Positions 34,696 through 43,524 of a DNA stretch of 64,000 nt are shown here, piece by piece. A program made the position numbers and the translations under genes. How positions within the stretch are numbered: position 1 is the first letter of the stretch; every line of letters begins with the position of its first letter. The DNA is from UBA6544 sp038131165 (GTDB taxonomy: Bacteria; Pseudomonadota; Alphaproteobacteria; UBA8366). The DNA is taken from assembly GCA_038131165.1 (NCBI GenBank), contig JAYPOZ010000015.1, positions 1-64,000 of the forward strand. The letters run 5' to 3'. The notes under the pieces are model-generated. The model ran no database searches. It was not told the origin of the DNA and saw only the letters and a program-made list of their open reading frames with translations.

Positions 34696-35811
34696 ATGCC
34701 TCAAAAAGCACTCGTCATCGGCGGCACCGGGCCGACCGGGCCGCATATCGTGAACGGACTGATCGAGCGCGGCTACGAGACCGCGATCCTCCATCGGGGG
34801 ACCCATGACAGCGAGCTGATTCCGGCGCATGTGGAGCGCATCGTCGGCGATCCGCATTTCAAGGAAACCCTGTCCGAGGCCCTGGGCGACCGGCGCTTCG
34901 ACCTGATCGTGGCCACCTACGGGCGCATGCGCTATGTGGCGGAGGTCGTGGCGGAACATACCGACAGGCTGATCACCATCGGCGGCTCGCCGGGCTATAA
35001 GGGTTCGCGCCAGCCGGAGCGGCTGTTCCCGAGGGGATTGCAGGTACCGCTGCCGGAGGACGCGCCCCGGGTCGAAAGCGAGGACGAGTTCCGCTTCGGC
35101 TATCTGGCCGCGATCAGCGAGGACGCGGTGATGGCCGGGCATGCCGCCGGGTCCTATGTGGCGACGCATCTCCGCTATCCGGTGATCTACGGGCCGCGCC
35201 AGTTGATTCCGATGGAATGGCGGGTCATGCGCCGGGTGCTGGACGGGCGCAAGCACATCGTGCTGCCCGACGACGGGCTACTGCTATTGTCGCGGGGCTA
35301 TGCGGTCAACATGGCGCATGCGGTGCTGCTGGCGGTCGACCGGCCGGAGGCGGCCGGCGGGCAGATCTACAACGCGGCCGACACCCATCAGTTCACCCAG
35401 GCGCAATGGGTCGAGGCCGTCGTCGCCGCGATGGACGGCACGCTTGAGATTGTCGGTGTCCCCGGACCTTTCGCCTATCCGGCGCGCGATCTCATGATCG
35501 GCCGCATCGACGTCCATCATCAGCTCTTCGACACCCATAAGATTCGGGCCGAACTGGGATATACCGATCTCGTGGCGCCGCTGGAAGGTCTGGCCGAGAC
35601 GGTTCGCTGGTACCGCGAGAACCCGCCGGACCTGGACGCCGAATACGAAGCGGACTTGGCGTCGCATTATGAAACCGAAGACGAACTTGCCGCTCTCGAT
35701 GCGGCGCATCGCCGCCGTCTCGCCGAAGTCGGGCATGTCGCGAAAGGCTACCGTCACCCCTACGCCCATCCCAAGAAGCCCAACGAGACACGGGACCACC
35801 GCAAGCGCTGA
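34696..35811 (+). CDS. NAD-dependent epimerase/dehydratase-like protein (atypical SDR)
   Basis: 371 aa extended-SDR protein. The nucleotide-binding loop is VIGGTGPTGPHIVNGL at the N terminus, then IATYGRMRYVAEVV. The canonical YxxxK is not obvious; the VATHLRYPVIYGPRQ block resembles other atypical SDRs. A mobile C-terminal tail (HPYAHPKKPNE) is unusual. Third gene of the PhyH pair operon, so it likely transforms the hydroxylated product or a sugar-like substrate. The catalytic residues need checking. Confidence 0.8.
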   Translation: MPQKALVIGGTGPTGPHIVNGLIERGYETAILHRGTHDSELIPAHVERIVGDPHFKETLSEALGDRRFDLIVATYGRMRYVAEVVAEHTDRLITIGGSPGYKGSRQPERLFPRGLQVPLPEDAPRVESEDEFRFGYLAAISEDAVMAGHAAGSYVATHLRYPVIYGPRQLIPMEWRVMRRVLDGRKHIVLPDDGLLLLSRGYAVNMAHAVLLAVDRPEAAGGQIYNAADTHQFTQAQWVEAVVAAMDGTLEIVGVPGPFAYPARDLMIGRIDVHHQLFDTHKIRAELGYTDLVAPLEGLAETVRWYRENPPDLDAEYEADLASHYETEDELAALDAAHRRRLAEVGHVAKGYRHPYAHPKKPNETRDHRKR

Positions 35812-35889
35812 CATGCGGCGTGCAGGTTCTAACCGCTCATGCCCGCGCTGTTGGGCGGAGCTGCAAGGCGATTTCCCGAAGCCGGCGAA

Positions 35890-37179
35890 TTAATCGATAA
35901 TCGCCTGATAGGCGGCGACGCGCAGTTCGCTGCGGATCGGATAGAAGGAAGACGGCATGAGCTGGGTCATGAACACCGCGAACATGTCCTCGGCCGGATC
36001 GATCCAGAAGGCGGTGCTGGCGGCGCCGCCCCAGAAATACTCGCCGGTGGAACGCATGAGCTGTGTCGTCGCGGCGTCGATGACGACCGCCATGCCGAGC
36101 CCGTAGCCGATCCCCTCGGCGCTGGATTCGCTCCAGACCGGCTGGCCCATCGCCGCCATGTCCTTGTTGTCCGGCAGATGGTTGAGCGCCATGAACTCGA
36201 CCGTCTTGCGGCCGAGCAGCCGCTCGCCCTCCAACTCGCCCTTGTTGAGCAGCATCTGACAGAAGCGGCCGTAATCGCCGATGGTGCCGGTCAGGCCGCC
36301 GCCGCCGGAGAAGGTCGCGGGGGTCTGCAGATAGAGGCTTTCGCCCGGGGCGTCGATCAGCTTGAGGCCGACGCCTTCGCTCTTGCGGATGACGGTCGCC
36401 TGCGAGCTGAGGCTGCGCAAGCCGTCGCCGCCGCTCGACGGGCCATAGCAGGCCGCGAACCGGTCCCGTTTTTCGGGTGGCACCGAGAAGGCCGTATCCG
36501 TCATGCCAAGCGGCTGGAAGATGCGCTCCTCGAAGAACCGGTCGAGCGGCTGGCCCGACCAGACTTCGACCAGCCGGCCGAGCACGTCGATCGACACGGA
36601 ATAGCCCCAGCCGGTTCCCGGGTGGCGCACCAGCGGCGCTTCCGCCAGCCTCGCCGTCATCGTCGCGAGATCGACATTGCCTTCCGATTGGCGGCCCGGA
36701 TTGAAGCTGATCTTTTGCTCTCGGTAATGCGCCTCGACCGGTGTCGCTTCCATGAACTCGTAGGACATGCCGGCCGTATGGGTCATCAGATGACGCACCG
36801 TGATGAAACCGTTCGCCGGGACGGTATTGAGCTTGCCCGGCCTGCCGTCCCAGACCTGCATATCCCCGAATTCCGGCAGGAACTTGGCGATGGGATCGTC
36901 CAGTTGGAAGTGGCCTTCCTCGTAGCAGATCATTGCGGCGACGGCGGTGATCGGCTTCGACATGGAATAGATCCGGAAGATCGTGTCCTCCGTCACTGGC
37001 TTGCCCGCCTCCGCGTCCATCTGACCGGTGCAGTTCAGATAGGCCGTGTGGCCCTTGCGGTGGATCATCGCGGAGAGGCCCGCCAGACGGTTTGACGAGA
37101 CCTGGCGTTCCATCCAGCTCGACACCCGCGCGAGGCGGTTCGTCGATAATCCCACGGTCTCCGGCGTTACCAGTTCCAT
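35890..37179 (-). CDS. Serine hydrolase, class C beta-lactamase/EstB fold
   Basis: 429 aa. SxxK motif in RIYSMSKPITA near residue 70, with a downstream Tyr in GWGYSVSIDVLGR and a KTG-equivalent near WGGAASTAFWIDP. No signal peptide, so an intracellular esterase or peptide-like amidase is more likely than a beta-lactamase. Converges with the epimerase gene. Starts 26 nt after the stop of the DapA-family gene on the same strand. Confidence 0.87.
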   Translation of the reverse strand: MELVTPETVGLSTNRLARVSSWMERQVSSNRLAGLSAMIHRKGHTAYLNCTGQMDAEAGKPVTEDTIFRIYSMSKPITAVAAMICYEEGHFQLDDPIAKFLPEFGDMQVWDGRPGKLNTVPANGFITVRHLMTHTAGMSYEFMEATPVEAHYREQKISFNPGRQSEGNVDLATMTARLAEAPLVRHPGTGWGYSVSIDVLGRLVEVWSGQPLDRFFEERIFQPLGMTDTAFSVPPEKRDRFAACYGPSSGGDGLRSLSSQATVIRKSEGVGLKLIDAPGESLYLQTPATFSGGGGLTGTIGDYGRFCQMLLNKGELEGERLLGRKTVEFMALNHLPDNKDMAAMGQPVWSESSAEGIGYGLGMAVVIDAATTQLMRSTGEYFWGGAASTAFWIDPAEDMFAVFMTQLMPSSFYPIRSELRVAAYQAIID

Positions 37180-37205
37180 AGGCGCGATCCTTTGGTTTGC
37201 GCGGA

Positions 37206-38141
37206 TTATTCCGCCGCGTCGCTGAGCTTCGCCGGCGCGATGGTGAAGCCTTCGTCGGCGTCGAGATCGGCGATCAGTCCTTTGGTCGTCTCGGCGTCGA
37301 GCGGGACCATCGGCGGGCGGACGGTCGCCCAGGCCGGATCGTTGTGGTAATGCGCGACGATGGCCTTGAGGGCCGGGACCATCGGGCGGGCCTGGATGAT
37401 CTTGCGGGTCTTGGTGATCGCCGCCTGCAGCGCATCGGCCTCCGGCGTCTCCCAATTCTCGAAAACCTTGCGGATGCCGCCTGGATTGACATTGCCGGTG
37501 GCCGTGATGCAACCGGCGCCGCCGCCGCGCAATGTATCCAGGAGGAAGACTTCCGAGCCGGCGAAGGTGCCGAAACCCGGAAACGCCTTCAGGATGGCGT
37601 CTGTGTTGCTCCAGTCGCCGCCGCTGTCCTTCAAGCCTACGACCGTGTCGGGGTATTCCTTGATCAGACGGCCGATCAGGTCGAGGCTGAGCGGCGTCGC
37701 GGTCTGCGGCGGGATGTGATAGAGGTAAATCTTAAGGCCGCTGTCGCCGACGCGCTGCACGACCTCCGAGAAGAAGGCGAAGAGCCCGTCGTCGTTCATG
37801 CCCTTATAGTAGAAGGGCGGCAGCATCAAAACGCCGCCGCAGCCATGCGCGACCGCCTGCTTGTTGAGCCGGACCGCTTCGTCGATGGAGCAGGCGCCGG
37901 TGCCCGGCATCAGCTTGGCGCCCGGCACGCCGGACTCGATCAGCGCGTCGAGCAGGCCCATCCGCTCGTCCGCCGACATCGAGTTGGCTTCGCTGGTCGT
38001 GCCGAAGACCGCCAGACCGTCGGCGCCTTGCGCCAGCATCCAACGGCAGAATGCCGTGAACCGGGCGACATCCGGGCTCAGATCGGCGGTGAAGGGGGTC
38101 AGAACCGGCGCGAGTACGCCGCGGAAGGGTTGATCGGTCAT
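37206..38141 (-). CDS. DapA/NAL family class I aldolase-lyase
   Basis: 311 aa TIM-barrel enzyme of the dihydrodipicolinate synthase/N-acetylneuraminate lyase superfamily. Tyr of the conserved YxxP is in YLYHIPPQT; the Schiff-base Lys is in VVGLKDSGGDW; the GTTSE pocket is GTTSEANSMS. Because the DapA dimer loop and pathway neighbours are absent, it is more likely a sugar-acid or 4-hydroxy-2-oxo-acid lyase than lysine-biosynthetic DapA. Cotranscribed with the esterase downstream. Confidence 0.88.
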   Translation of the reverse strand: MTDQPFRGVLAPVLTPFTADLSPDVARFTAFCRWMLAQGADGLAVFGTTSEANSMSADERMGLLDALIESGVPGAKLMPGTGACSIDEAVRLNKQAVAHGCGGVLMLPPFYYKGMNDDGLFAFFSEVVQRVGDSGLKIYLYHIPPQTATPLSLDLIGRLIKEYPDTVVGLKDSGGDWSNTDAILKAFPGFGTFAGSEVFLLDTLRGGGAGCITATGNVNPGGIRKVFENWETPEADALQAAITKTRKIIQARPMVPALKAIVAHYHNDPAWATVRPPMVPLDAETTKGLIADLDADEGFTIAPAKLSDAAE

Positions 38142-38325
38142 CTTGGCTCGCCTTGTGTTGGGATTTGCGTCAGTCTAATGGTCGGGAATGCGCTCGACAA
38201 TGGCGCTTGCCATGGTGTGCTCCATAATTACGGTGTGACCATCGTCATATCGCGACCGGCGTGGAGGCCGCATAATGACGTCCAAGATGAAACCGCGCCA
38301 AGCGTTTGATAACAAGGGACGATAG

Positions 38326-39138
38326 ATGGAAGACAGCCCAATGATGCGCCGGATGTTGGGTGCCGACGCTTCCGACGAACTGGCAAAGCTCGTGTTGGAC
38401 GAATTTTCGTTCAAGATCCGGGCAGCGGCCGAATCGTCGAAGGAAGGCCTGTCCGCCAACGATATCGAGGGCCTGATCGAGGACTTCATGGAGAAGGGGC
38501 GGGATAAGACGCTTCGTGCATTTCCAGCAGATATCCTGCGCGAACACGAGCGCGACATTTGGGACCGTACCCGGACGCGGCCGTTCGAGCGGGTCTTGAT
38601 TCAACGGTTCTGTCATCTGTTCCCGGCGGAAGGCGAACTCGACAAGGGGAACGGGCTGGTTTCGCGGAGACTGATCCCGGGGTTCCTGAAGACCGTCGAG
38701 CAAATGGTCGGATTCGAGCAGTGCGAGCGGTTCCGCCGGGATTGCAAGGAATTGATCAACCGCCTCAAGCTCGACGACGGCACCAATTTCCGCTGGTACG
38801 ATATCTACGACAACCGGACCGCGAACGCCCTGGTCGACGAAGCCCTGGCGGCGGCGGCGCTGACTTTCGACGCGTTCGAGAAACGGATCACCTGGCTGCT
38901 GTTCACGGTGAACGCGCAATTGGTTACGGCGGAATATTACGCCTTCGAAGGGGAGACGGTGGAGTCCTGGAAGCTGGATCGCGCAGGACTCATCGCGATG
39001 CTCGATGCGCTCTATGCGCCGCTGAAGAAGCAGGCGAAGACCGACTCCGGCCGGACCGAGATCGAACGGCGTTACGGCATGCGCTCCGCCGCCGCCATCG
39101 GGCATCTGCTCATGCGGCTCGAGACGGAGATGGCGTAG
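38326..39138 (+). CDS. Uncharacterised helical protein
   Basis: 270 aa, no signal peptide, no membrane segment, predicted mostly alpha-helical. Recognisable local features: FRWYDIYDNRTANALVDEALAA in the middle, LLFTVNAQLVTAEYY, and the acidic N terminus. I do not recognise a family. It is a long, protein-like frame standing alone between convergent neighbours, so it is very likely real. Confidence 0.7.
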   Translation: MEDSPMMRRMLGADASDELAKLVLDEFSFKIRAAAESSKEGLSANDIEGLIEDFMEKGRDKTLRAFPADILREHERDIWDRTRTRPFERVLIQRFCHLFPAEGELDKGNGLVSRRLIPGFLKTVEQMVGFEQCERFRRDCKELINRLKLDDGTNFRWYDIYDNRTANALVDEALAAAALTFDAFEKRITWLLFTVNAQLVTAEYYAFEGETVESWKLDRAGLIAMLDALYAPLKKQAKTDSGRTEIERRYGMRSAAAIGHLLMRLETEMA

Positions 39139-39150
39139 GGGAGTTTCCCC
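39138..39150. terminator. Short hairpin between convergent genes
   Basis: GGGGA at 39138-39142 pairs with TCCCC at 39146-39150 over a three-base loop, immediately at the stop of the 270-aa gene. Weak stem and no T run; a possible bidirectional end. Confidence 0.25.
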
Positions 39151-39194
39151 GCATCCCGTAATCGCGGCGCGTTATCCGGGGGTCGGTCCGATCC

Positions 39195-40100
39195 TCAGCC
39201 GAGCCTGGCGCCCGCCGACAGGCCGGCCTTCTCGGCAAACTCCTGCGCCGGCACCTTGCCGTCCGCACCGCGGATCCGGCCGACGCGGACCGCGCCGTCG
39301 CCGCAGGCGACGACCATGCCGTCGTCGGAAATCTCCACCACCTCGCCCGGCGCGCCCGAGGCGTCCGCCGCCTTGGTCGAGGCATAGAGCTGTATCTCCG
39401 CGCCGTTGCACGTCGTCCACGCCCCCGGCACCGGGTCGGCGCCGCGGATCATGTTGTGGACGTCCTGCATCGATTTCGAGAAGTCGAGCTCCACATCGGC
39501 CTTCCGGCACCAGCTTTCGTAGGTCTTCTTGCTGTGGTCCTGATCGATCTTCGGTGCCTTGCCGGCCTTGACCAGATCGACGCTCTCCAGCATCGCCTCG
39601 ACGCCCATCGGGAAGAGCTTGTCGAAATAGACCGTGCCGAGCGTGTCGTTCTCCTCGATGGTGCAGGTCTTCTGCATCAGGATCGGCCCTTCGTCGAGGC
39701 CGTTGTCGGGCCAGAAAATGCTGAGACCGGTTTCCTTTCGCCCCATGATGATCGGCCAGTTGATGGCGCTCGGTCCCCGGTGCAGCGGCAGCAGCGAGGG
39801 GTGATACTGGATCGTGCCGTGGGTCGGGATGTAGAGCGCCTCCTCCGGCACGAACAAAGTCACGAAGGCCATCACGCAGAGGTCCGGCTCCAGCGACTTG
39901 ATCTGCGCCCAGACCTCCGGGTCCTTGTAGGACGGCGGCTGGAAGACGGGCAGGCCGCGCTCTTCCGCCGCGACCTTCAGCGGGTCGGGCTTGCCCTTGT
40001 CGGGCGCGCTGTAGACGCCGACGATATTCTCGCCGCGTTCGAGCAATGCTTCGAGCACCGCCTGTCCGAAGGCCTGCTGGCCGTTGAGGATGATGCGCAT
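39195..40100 (-). CDS. Formyltransferase family protein (methionyl-tRNA formyltransferase/FDH-hydrolase-like)
   Basis: 301 aa with an N-terminal GART-type formyltransferase fold: HPSLLPLHRGPSAINWPII holds the catalytic His (the Asn-His-Asp set is completed by GLDEGPILMQ), followed by a C-terminal OB-like domain. The sequence resembles formyltransferase domains of methionyl-tRNA formyltransferase and of 10-formyl-THF dehydrogenase; it is not next to def or rsmB, so an fmt assignment is not safe. Likely uses 10-formyl-THF, which fhs at 8143 supplies. GGGGGAG precedes ATG 40100. Confidence 0.8.
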   Translation of the reverse strand: MRIILNGQQAFGQAVLEALLERGENIVGVYSAPDKGKPDPLKVAAEERGLPVFQPPSYKDPEVWAQIKSLEPDLCVMAFVTLFVPEEALYIPTHGTIQYHPSLLPLHRGPSAINWPIIMGRKETGLSIFWPDNGLDEGPILMQKTCTIEENDTLGTVYFDKLFPMGVEAMLESVDLVKAGKAPKIDQDHSKKTYESWCRKADVELDFSKSMQDVHNMIRGADPVPGAWTTCNGAEIQLYASTKAADASGAPGEVVEISDDGMVVACGDGAVRVGRIRGADGKVPAQEFAEKAGLSAGARLG

Positions 40101-40204
40101 GGTCTTTTTCTCCCCCGCAAAAACTGTTTGAACTCCCCCGAAGGCTCGGTCACTTCTATATAGCCCGCTCGGGAGAGAGACCAGACCCAGCAAATGAGAG
40201 TGCC

Positions 40205-40549
40205 ATGCCGCCGAAAAACAATCCGAAGAAATTGAACAAGCTGCAATTGAAGACCCTCGCGATCCTGCAGGAGTTCGCGGAGACCGACCTCGCCGGGCCG
40301 GGCGAGAACGAAGGCGAGATGCGCATCGGACAAATCCCGCGCCCGCATATGGACCATTTCCACGTGGCGAACGGCGTCGTGCTGACCAAGGATGCGGTCG
40401 GCCTCAACAACCGCGGCGTCTGGGCGGCGCTCGACCGCAAGGGATTGATCCGGACCGGCGTCTTCCCGCTCTCCATCACGCTGACCCCGGAGGGGCTGTC
40501 CTACGAGACCGGCGTGAAGGCGGAGATCGTCCACGGCAGCGACCACTAG
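40205..40549 (+). CDS. Small uncharacterised protein
   Basis: 114 aa starting at ATG 40205. Starts with a Lys/Asn-rich basic segment, then LNKLQLKTLAILQEFAE and a conserved-looking HMDHFHVANGVVLTKDAVGLNN block. The latter part (LDRKGLIRTGVFPLSITLTPEG) resembles a short winged-helix, MarR-like shape. I cannot name the family. Divergent from the formyltransferase gene. Confidence 0.55.
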   Translation: MPPKNNPKKLNKLQLKTLAILQEFAETDLAGPGENEGEMRIGQIPRPHMDHFHVANGVVLTKDAVGLNNRGVWAALDRKGLIRTGVFPLSITLTPEGLSYETGVKAEIVHGSDH

Positions 40550-40594
40550 GACGCGAGCCCTCGCCCTCCCATCGCCGCGCGACGGTTCTGCATT

Positions 40595-40631
40595 CTCCCT
40601 CTCTCCCTGCGGGAAAGAGTTGGGGTGAGGG
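40595..40631. repeat. Dispersed intergenic palindromic repeat
   Basis: CTCCCTCTCTCCCTGCGGGA followed by AAGAGTTGGGGTGAGGG is a common proteobacterial intergenic repeat type. It contains an imperfect hairpin around TGC and separates two convergent genes, so it may act as a bidirectional terminator. Confidence 0.55.
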
Positions 40632-40636
40632 CCCGT

Positions 40637-41578
40637 TCAGGCGTGCGCCGCGCGGCGCAGGCGGTCGTTGATGGCGCGGCCCAGGCCGATCTCCGGGATC
40701 GGTGTGACGGCAATGCCCTCGTATCCGCCGGCGTCCAGCTCGTGCAGCATTCGGAACAGGTTCGCCGCCGCCTCGACGAGGTCGCCGTCGGGGCTGAGGT
40801 TCAGCGTCGCAGAAGGGCAGGGGCCGAAGCCGAGCAAGACCTCGTCCGCCTCGGCCGTCCCGGCGTCCATGCGCAGCGGCGTCCTCGGCGCGTAGTGGCG
40901 CGACAGCATGCCCGGCGATTTCGGCGCGCTGTCGTCGCTGCCGGCGATCGCGAGGGGTGCGCCGAGGACTTCCTCTAGTGCCTCCAGGGTGATCCCGCCG
41001 GCGCGCAGCAAGGCCGGAGTCTCGGCGGAGAGGTCCAGGACCGTCGATTCGAGTCCGACCGCGCACGGACCGCCATCCAGGACGAGCGCGACCTCGGCGC
41101 CGAAGCTTGCCGCCACGTGGCGGGCCTGCGTCGGGCTCAGCATGCCGGATTTGTTGGCGCTCGGCGCCGCGACCGGTATGGCCGCCGCGCGCAGCAGGCG
41201 CTGCGCCGGCGCGCTGGAGGGCACCCGCAGCGCCACGGTGTCGAGCCCGGCGCTGACGAGAGGCGAAAGCGGGCACCCTGGCACGCGCGGCAGCACGATG
41301 CTGAGCGGTCCCGGCCAGAAGGCGGCGGCGACCCGCGTCGCGCGCGCGTCGAAGACGGCGAGACGGCGGGCGGCCTCGGTGTCCGGGACATGTACGATCA
41401 ACGGATTGAAACTCGGCCGATCCTTCGCCGCGTAGATCTTCGCGACGGCGGTATCGTCGGTGGCGTCCGCCCCGAGGCCGTAGACCGTCTCGGTCGGGAA
41501 GGCGACGAGGGCCCCCGCGCGCAGCAACGCCGCCGCTTCGGCGATGGTATCGTCGGTCATGGGTTCGAGGCGGCTCAT
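40637..41578 (-). CDS. Threonylcarbamoyl-AMP synthase (Sua5/TsaC family)
   Basis: 313 aa; makes the L-threonylcarbamoyladenylate intermediate for tRNA t6A37. The N-terminal YrdC/TsaC domain is clear: FPTETVYGLGADATDD, AKDRPSFNPLIVHV, WPGPLSIVLPR and PSANKSGMLSPT. The C-terminal Sua5 domain is present, as LSRHYAPRTPLRM. So this is the longer Sua5 type. ATG 41578 or 41560 are both possible. The frame continues upstream past the plausible start to 42556, but that part is antisense to the next gene and not protein-like. Confidence 0.93.
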   Translation of the reverse strand: MSRLEPMTDDTIAEAAALLRAGALVAFPTETVYGLGADATDDTAVAKIYAAKDRPSFNPLIVHVPDTEAARRLAVFDARATRVAAAFWPGPLSIVLPRVPGCPLSPLVSAGLDTVALRVPSSAPAQRLLRAAAIPVAAPSANKSGMLSPTQARHVAASFGAEVALVLDGGPCAVGLESTVLDLSAETPALLRAGGITLEALEEVLGAPLAIAGSDDSAPKSPGMLSRHYAPRTPLRMDAGTAEADEVLLGFGPCPSATLNLSPDGDLVEAAANLFRMLHELDAGGYEGIAVTPIPEIGLGRAINDRLRRAAHA

Positions 41579-41761
41579 GCGGCGGGATTTACAGCGCCCG
41601 CGCGCCCATCGCAATCCCCTACGGAGGGTTAAATCCCGCTGTGCGCTCCCCATATGTAAGCCGGATACGCGACCTCGTTCATATTCGGCGTTCAACCCGG
41701 GTTGGAACGTGCGAAACGAGGATATGCCGGAGCGGGGTTGCATTAATGGAGGCAGGAAACG

Positions 41762-42433
41762 ATGACTGAACTGAGCCAACACAACCGCTATCTCGACGGG
41801 GCGAAGAAGGAGTTGAGCGCGCTTGAGGGCCGCATAAGTTCGCTGCAGCAAAAGCGCGATGGCGAAAGCGGCAGCACGCTCGAATCCGACCATGGCCAGC
41901 CCGTCGACTTCGACGCGCTTCTGGCCGACCTGCGGGCGCGTGTCGCCGATGCTACGGAGTATGTGAAGACCTTGGGCGACAAGCTCGGCGAGGTCGAGGC
42001 GCGCGATATCGAGCACAAGTTCACGGAATTGAAGGCGGCCGGCGAAGAACGATTTGCCAAACTCCGCGACGAGAGCGAACACCAACTCGCCAAGCTTCTC
42101 GAGGAAGGCGAAGCGCGCTGGTCGGAGCTGCAGGCGCGCGCCGAGATCGGGTTCTGGGATGTGCGTGCCATGGTGCAGCGCGCCAGCGAGGGCATGGCGC
42201 CGCTGCTGCGGCGGGGCGAGGACGTGAAGAAGCGGCGCTACTATTTGCAGAAAGCGTCGCGCGGCCGTTGGGCGCTGGTGGCGGAAGGGGCGGACGCGCC
42301 GACTCATTTCTTCGCCAACAAGCGCGAAGGCGAGAAAATCAGCCGCCAATATGCGCGCGACCACCGCCCCTCGGAGCTGGTCATCCGCCGCACCGACGGC
42401 ACCTTCGAATCCGTGCACCAGTACAGAGCATGA
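41762..42433 (+). CDS. Coiled-coil protein with C-terminal DUF2188-like domain
   Basis: 223 aa. The first ~120 residues are heptad-rich coiled coil (LSALEGRISSLQQKRDGE, repeated charged Ala/Glu/Leu). The last ~65 residues (YYLQKASRGRWALVAEG then LVIRRTDGTFESVHQY) have the DUF2188 pattern, a small stress-associated domain. No signal peptide. The combination is unusual. RBS AGGAAACG just before ATG 41762. The role is unknown. Confidence 0.6.
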   Translation: MTELSQHNRYLDGAKKELSALEGRISSLQQKRDGESGSTLESDHGQPVDFDALLADLRARVADATEYVKTLGDKLGEVEARDIEHKFTELKAAGEERFAKLRDESEHQLAKLLEEGEARWSELQARAEIGFWDVRAMVQRASEGMAPLLRRGEDVKKRRYYLQKASRGRWALVAEGADAPTHFFANKREGEKISRQYARDHRPSELVIRRTDGTFESVHQYRA

Positions 42434-42554
42434 CCCGAGCCGCGATCCCTGCGGCGAAGGGTGCGGCTCGACGGGACCGGGATTGATCTGGCGCAACGCT
42501 TCGGGCGGCCGTCTCCCATAGGGTGGCGGGCCACCAACGGCATGAGGGCGCGAC

Positions 42555-43436
42555 ATGGCGGATCAACCATCCATCACTCCAAACGTGGAAGCGTTTTTCG
42601 ACGAGGCCACGAACACAATCAGCTACGTCGTGAGCGATCCGGGGACGGCAGCGGCGGCAATCGTCGATTCCGTGCTCGACTACGACCCGGCGTCCGGGCG
42701 CACGGCGGATCGCTCCGCCGAGCGGATCATCGCCTATGTGCGCGAGCGGGGGTTGAGCGTCGAGTGGATTCTGGAGACCCATGTCCATGCCGACCATCTG
42801 AGCGCCGCGGCGTTCCTCAAAGGCGCGCTCGGCGGGCGCACCGGGATCGGGCGCCATATCGCGCAGGTGCAGGCCGTCTTCGGCGACGTCTTCAACGCCG
42901 GGCCGGATTTCGCCCGCGACGGAAGCCAGTTCGACGCGCTGTTCGAGGACGGCGACAGCGTCGGGCTCGGCGGCCTTCGGGGCCGGGTCCTGCACACGCC
43001 GGGACACACGCCCGCCTGCGTCACCTATGTTTTCGGCGCGGTCGCGTTCGTCGGCGACACCCTCTTCATGCCGGATTACGGCTCGGCGCGCTGCGACTTT
43101 CCGGGCGGCGACGCCGGGACCCTCTACCGCTCGATCCAAAAGATCTTTGCGTTGCCGGACGCGACCCGGCTGTTCATGTGCCACGACTACAAGGCACCGG
43201 GGCGCGACGCCTATGCCTGGGAGACCACCGTCGGCGCGGAGAAACGGGAAAACATCCACCTCCGCGAGGGCGTTTCCGAGGCCGAATTCGTTGAGATGCG
43301 CACCGCGCGCGACGCCGGTCTCGCGATGCCGCGCCTCATCCTGCCGTCGATCCAGGTCAACATGCGCGCCGGCGAGATGCCGCCCGCCGAGGACAATGGC
43401 ACGGTCTATCTGAAAATTCCGGTGGACCGGCTGTAG
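42555..43436 (+). CDS. MBL-fold hydrolase of persulfide dioxygenase/ETHE1 (Blh) type
   Basis: 293 aa. Zinc/iron-binding THVHADHLSAA is the metallo-beta-lactamase motif; further ligands are His in HTPGHTPA and Asp in FVGDTLFMPDYG, with a final His in LFMCHDYKAPG. The layout (single active iron, long C-terminal extension with PSIQVNMRAGEMPP) matches persulfide dioxygenase-like proteins that convert glutathione persulfide to sulfite, but glyoxalase-II activity is possible. Cytosolic. Precedes the flavin monooxygenase gene by 88 nt. Confidence 0.87.
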   Translation: MADQPSITPNVEAFFDEATNTISYVVSDPGTAAAAIVDSVLDYDPASGRTADRSAERIIAYVRERGLSVEWILETHVHADHLSAAAFLKGALGGRTGIGRHIAQVQAVFGDVFNAGPDFARDGSQFDALFEDGDSVGLGGLRGRVLHTPGHTPACVTYVFGAVAFVGDTLFMPDYGSARCDFPGGDAGTLYRSIQKIFALPDATRLFMCHDYKAPGRDAYAWETTVGAEKRENIHLREGVSEAEFVEMRTARDAGLAMPRLILPSIQVNMRAGEMPPAEDNGTVYLKIPVDRL

Positions 43437-43524
43437 GCGGAAGGGAGCTCCGGCATCTGTCCCGCGCCCGCCCATCGGGCTAGTGTTACTCTGACGACAT
43501 GCGGAATTTCGGCGAGACGCAACG

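Noticed and set aside
41579..42556. N-terminal extension of the Sua5 frame to 42556
   Set aside because: It runs antisense to the coiled-coil gene and looks random; Sua5 starts naturally at 41578.
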